15,307 bases of DNA from Desulfobacterales bacterium (GTDB taxonomy: Bacteria > Desulfobacterota > Desulfobacteria > Desulfobacterales > RPRI01): assembly GCA_020052975.1 (NCBI GenBank), contig JAGVOC010000445.1:1-15307 (forward strand), in the 5' to 3' direction. The notes beneath the pieces were generated by a model that was not told the DNA's origin, did not search any database, and worked only from the letters and a program-made list of their open reading frames with translations. This document shows positions 12,430 to 15,307 of this stretch, piece by piece (the first letter of the stretch is position 1; the number at the start of each line of letters is the position of its first letter). Made by a program: the position numbers and the translations under genes.

Positions 12430-14774
12430 TAAGTAGAGAAGCGTTCCAGATCCTGGAATTCGATAAAATCCTGAATACAATTTCCGGCTTTTCCCATAGC
12501 GATGCCTCGCGGCAGGCTATTTTGGATATTTCCCCGTTAAGTAACCGGGGCGATATAGAAGAAAGATTCGGACAGGTCAAAGAGATTCAAGGGCTTGCCC
12601 AGGCTGGTACCCCACTTAGGTTATCTCATTTTCAGGACATATCCCAGGCCCTGGAGCAGGTGAGGCTTGAGGGCGCTGTCCTTGAGGCCCGTGAACTGGT
12701 GGATTTTGTGCCTGTTCTGCGGATAATTTCTGAGATATCTGCTCAGATTGGAGAGGCAAACAACCTGCCCGGGCTGGGTAGTCTGGCCGGCGATCTAACT
12801 GGATTTCCCGATATACTCGCCGCTATCGGGAGGTCTATCGATAGCGAGGGGAATATCCTGGACAGTGCGAGTTCGACGCTTTCTCATCTGCGAAGCCGAA
12901 TAAGAGGCATGGAGGCGAAGATAAGAAAGAGATTGGAGGAGACAGTAAATGACCGGAGTGTGACCCCCTTTTTACAAGATGACTTTATTACTCAGAGGGC
13001 CGGCCGGTGGGTTATCCCGGTAAGAATGGATGCCAAAGGTCAAGTGCCGGGCGTGGTCCATGATGTCTCAAGATCAGGCGAGACGGCCTTTACGGAGCCA
13101 TTAGAGATAATCGGAATTGCCAACGAGCTGGAGAATCTTGTTGCCGAGGCCAAGGCAGAAGAGATTCGCATCTTAAAAGTTATCTGCAAGATGATAAGGG
13201 AAGAAGCGGACGAAATTGAGGCGCAGTACAAGACCATCGTCTATCTCGATGTCCTGGATAGTATCGCCCGGTTTGCTGATTACCTGCAAATGGAAGTTCC
13301 CGGAATAACCGGTTCATCTGAAATCAAGCTGGTAAGGGCAAGACACCCGCTCCTTATGCTGTCACAGAAGGAGAGAGGCATAGGGGAGGTGGTGCCCCTT
13401 GACCTCAGCCTCGATGGCGATCATACCGTGATGGTCATAACCGGTCCTAATGCCGGAGGCAAGACCGTCGCCATCAAGACGCTGGGGTTGCTCCTCCTCA
13501 TGGCCCTATCCGGCATTCCGGTGCCGGCTGATTCCTCGTCCACCTTTCCCCAGGTCAGCCGGCTCCTCGTTGATATAGGGGATGAACAATCCATAGAAAG
13601 CAGCCTGTCCACTTTCTCCGCCCACGTCTCTCACATCGCAGAGATACTCAAAGAGGCCGATGCAAAGACGATCATCTTGTTAGATGAGCTGGGCACCGGG
13701 ACGGATCCGGTGGAGGGGGCGGCCATTTCCTGTGCCGTTTTAAAGGATTTGAGGGGAAAAGGCGCCCTCGTCTTTGCCACCACACACCTGACGGACATAG
13801 TGGGTTTTGTCCATAGGACAGCGGGAATGGTAAATGCCTCTATGGAATTCGATCACGACACGCTGAGTCCTTTATACAGGTTGAAGGTGGGAGAGCCCGG
13901 TCAGTCCCATGCCCTCGAGATAGCCAGGAGATATGGGCTGCCCGGACATATTATTGAGTTTGCAAAGGGTGTACTGGGCAATGTGAACGTGGAATTTCAC
14001 AAGCTTCTTACAGAGTTGAAGGAGAAAAGGGCCGCGCATGAAGAGGGACTTAATGAGCTACAGCGGCAACGGGCAGAGGTTAAAGGAAAAGAGAAACTTT
14101 TAAATGAAAGACTGGCTGAGATAGAGAGACTTAAGGCAGAGACTATGGAAAAGGCTTATCAGGAGTCCCGGGATATTGTTTCAGAAGTAAAGAGGCAGGC
14201 GTATGCCGTCCTGGAAGAGGTAAAGAAGGACAAGAAACGCGCGGCTGTGAAGAGGGTCGTAAGGATACAGCAGGAGGTCGAAGATAAGCTGCGGGAATTC
14301 GATAAAGAGCCTTCCTTATCAATCAGTGAGATAAGGGAAGGAGACACCGTATTTGTCAGGTCCGTGGGCTATGATGCCACGGTGATGAGAGTTGACCGAA
14401 GCCATAAACGGGTGAGGGTAAAGGCCGGGAAGATGGAATGGGAGGTACCGGTTTCGGACATTGTCACTAAAAGAGGGAAGGTTCCCACGACAAAAGTACG
14501 TACGGAGAAGAGAGAGGGCAGAGAAGAGATGGCGCCGGAGGCGCTGAAGCTTATCGGCTTGCGGGTTGACGAGGCCTTATCCAGGCTGGAGCCCTTTCTC
14601 AATCATGCTTCCTTAGCGGAACGCAAGGAGGTTACGATCATTCATGGGATGGGGACAGGTATCCTGCGGAAAGCCGTGCGCGAATACCTCACCGGTCATC
14701 CCCTGGTTGAGCAATTCAGGAGCGGGGAGTTATCTGAAGGAGGGGATGGGGTGACGATAGCGACGCTGAGGTGA
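12426..14774 (+). CDS. mutS2: MutS2 ATPase with C-terminal Smr domain
   Basis: A 782-residue protein, the usual length for MutS2. The ATPase core has Walker A G-P-N-A-G-G-K-T (340-347), the D-I-G-D-E-Q-S-I and S-T-F-S-A-H segments, and Walker B D-E-L-G-T-G-T-D-P (420-428). A long charged coiled coil follows (about 510-640). The C-terminal Smr domain (about 705-782) has H-G-M-G-T-G (740-745). Where many Smr domains have L-D-L-R, this one reads L-K-L-I-G-L-R (707-713). MutS2 lacks the mismatch-recognition domain of MutS. It has been linked to suppression of recombination and, in some bacteria, to splitting of collided ribosomes. The second role fits its coupling to a release-factor-like gene here. 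The start overlaps the upstream stop (ATGA). Confidence 0.96.
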   Translation: MISREAFQILEFDKILNTISGFSHSDASRQAILDISPLSNRGDIEERFGQVKEIQGLAQAGTPLRLSHFQDISQALEQVRLEGAVLEARELVDFVPVLRIISEISAQIGEANNLPGLGSLAGDLTGFPDILAAIGRSIDSEGNILDSASSTLSHLRSRIRGMEAKIRKRLEETVNDRSVTPFLQDDFITQRAGRWVIPVRMDAKGQVPGVVHDVSRSGETAFTEPLEIIGIANELENLVAEAKAEEIRILKVICKMIREEADEIEAQYKTIVYLDVLDSIARFADYLQMEVPGITGSSEIKLVRARHPLLMLSQKERGIGEVVPLDLSLDGDHTVMVITGPNAGGKTVAIKTLGLLLLMALSGIPVPADSSSTFPQVSRLLVDIGDEQSIESSLSTFSAHVSHIAEILKEADAKTIILLDELGTGTDPVEGAAISCAVLKDLRGKGALVFATTHLTDIVGFVHRTAGMVNASMEFDHDTLSPLYRLKVGEPGQSHALEIARRYGLPGHIIEFAKGVLGNVNVEFHKLLTELKEKRAAHEEGLNELQRQRAEVKGKEKLLNERLAEIERLKAETMEKAYQESRDIVSEVKRQAYAVLEEVKKDKKRAAVKRVVRIQQEVEDKLREFDKEPSLSISEIREGDTVFVRSVGYDATVMRVDRSHKRVRVKAGKMEWEVPVSDIVTKRGKVPTTKVRTEKREGREEMAPEALKLIGLRVDEALSRLEPFLNHASLAERKEVTIIHGMGTGILRKAVREYLTGHPLVEQFRSGELSEGGDGVTIATLR

Positions 14775-15023
14775 GAGGGCTGGTTCCATGTCCGGCCAGA
14801 AGTTTTCAAGGTTTCCTCCCCCTTGATGGAAAAGACCAGGTTAGGGGTGAACGGAGGTTTACCAAACTCTGCTCCTCCCGTCTTCTTAAAAAGCTTCTTG
14901 TTCGGAGATCACTTTTTTATTGACTTCTGATTCAGCGTTGTAGTATCGGGTTGACTGAGACGTGCGCCGCCAAGTGCGCTCTGTGGTTAATCTTTTGACA
15001 ATACGAAAAAAGGAGCAAAGAAA
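14775..15023. other. Intergenic region between mutS2 and the carbonic anhydrase gene
   Basis: No gene is seen. CCTCC (14815-14819) and GGAGG (14853-14857) bracket a segment containing CCCCCTTGATGG and TTAGGGGTGA, resembling a decayed extragenic palindrome. GTTT-ACC-AAAC (near 14857-14867) forms a small hairpin, and a T-run occurs near 14909-14914 but is not directly behind a strong stem. TTGACT elements occur near 14920 and 14951 without good -10 boxes at the right distance. Confidence 0.4.
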
Positions 15024-15307
15024 ATGAAACGATTTTTTTTGTTGGTTGGGACCATATTATGTCTGTTTACGCTGATGGTGTCGCCCGCTATCGCCGGGAG
15101 TACGACCAAGGCCAAGAAGCCTATCCCAGACGAAGCGATTGCCATCCTCAAGGAAGGCAACACGAGATTCGTGAGCGATAAGGCCAAACACCCGCATACG
15201 GGCGCTGCCCGTCTCGCCCAGGCCGGAAAGGAGAGTCAGGCCGACCATGCCTACGCTACGGTGATCTCATGTTCTGACTCCCGTGTTCCGGTGGAGCTCA
15301 TCTTTGA
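15024..15307 (+). CDS. Secreted beta-carbonic anhydrase, N-terminal part
   Basis: The first 94 codons of a gene that runs off the window. AAGGAG about nine bases upstream supports ATG 15024. The product starts with a clear signal peptide: M-K-R, a hydrophobic core (F-F-L-L-V-G-T-I-L-C-L-F) and a likely signal peptidase I site after A-I-A (about residue 24). The mature part has A-I-A-I-L-K-E-G-N-T-R-F and then the beta-class signature C-S-D-S-R-V-P, which supplies the first zinc cysteine and the Asp-Arg pair. The H-x-x-C motif would lie beyond the window. The enzyme interconverts CO2 and bicarbonate, here in the periplasm or outside the cell. The gene is separate from mutS2 by 249 bases and probably has its own promoter. 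Confidence 0.92.
   Translation, partial: MKRFFLLVGTILCLFTLMVSPAIAGSTTKAKKPIPDEAIAILKEGNTRFVSDKAKHPHTGAARLAQAGKESQADHAYATVISCSDSRVPVELIF

Noticed and set aside
1..15307. CRISPR arrays, tRNA or rRNA genes
   Set aside because: No regularly spaced repeats and no tRNA-like or rRNA-like sequences were seen in any intergenic region on either strand.

Overview
The window looks like a bacterial chromosome segment of mid G+C content in which conserved housekeeping genes flank an acquired defence region. The closest resemblance, from memory only, is to Desulfobacterota/deltaproteobacteria: the 59-residue protein at 11773-11952, the stand-alone GGQ release-factor-like gene joined to mutS2, and the G-rich/C-rich and 'ATTCCCGC' palindromic repeats all have that flavour. 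No rRNA or tRNA is present to fix the taxonomy.

Left flank (1-910): the C-terminal end of a ComM/YifB-type Mg-chelatase-like AAA+ ATPase, then about 650 bases without a gene. That stretch is a patchwork of repeats: a large G-rich/C-rich palindrome, a nested pair of inverted repeats, and what looks like a 5' remnant of a group II intron on the minus strand.

Defence region (911-11499): a type I restriction-modification operon, all on the plus strand. hsdM is split by a one-base insertion near 1928. It is followed by a YhcG/DUF1016-type PDDEXK nuclease, hsdS (two target-recognition domains), a tiny relic resembling a Fic protein tail, hsdR (complete), and a YgjP/DUF45 zinc metallopeptidase. After a 442-base AT-rich gap comes a P-loop NTPase-dCMP deaminase fusion that resembles the anti-phage deaminases AvcD/DCD, which deplete deoxycytidine nucleotides during infection. 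Its stop codon overlaps the possible GTG start of a small four-cysteine protein. The deaminase pair is visibly more AT-rich than the housekeeping genes and is probably a separately acquired module.

Right flank (11500-15307): a hairpin that may end the defence transcript, a good sigma70-type promoter with a structured leader and a conserved 59-residue protein, a dispersed palindromic repeat, a GGQ-only release-factor-like gene translationally coupled to full-length mutS2, and the 5' end of a secreted beta-carbonic anhydrase gene.

Most interesting points: the deaminase with its small cysteine-rich partner and a structured upstream region that could hold an RNA antitoxin; the broken hsdM beside intact hsdS and hsdR; and the nuclease gene built into the M-S junction of the operon. 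No CRISPR array was seen.
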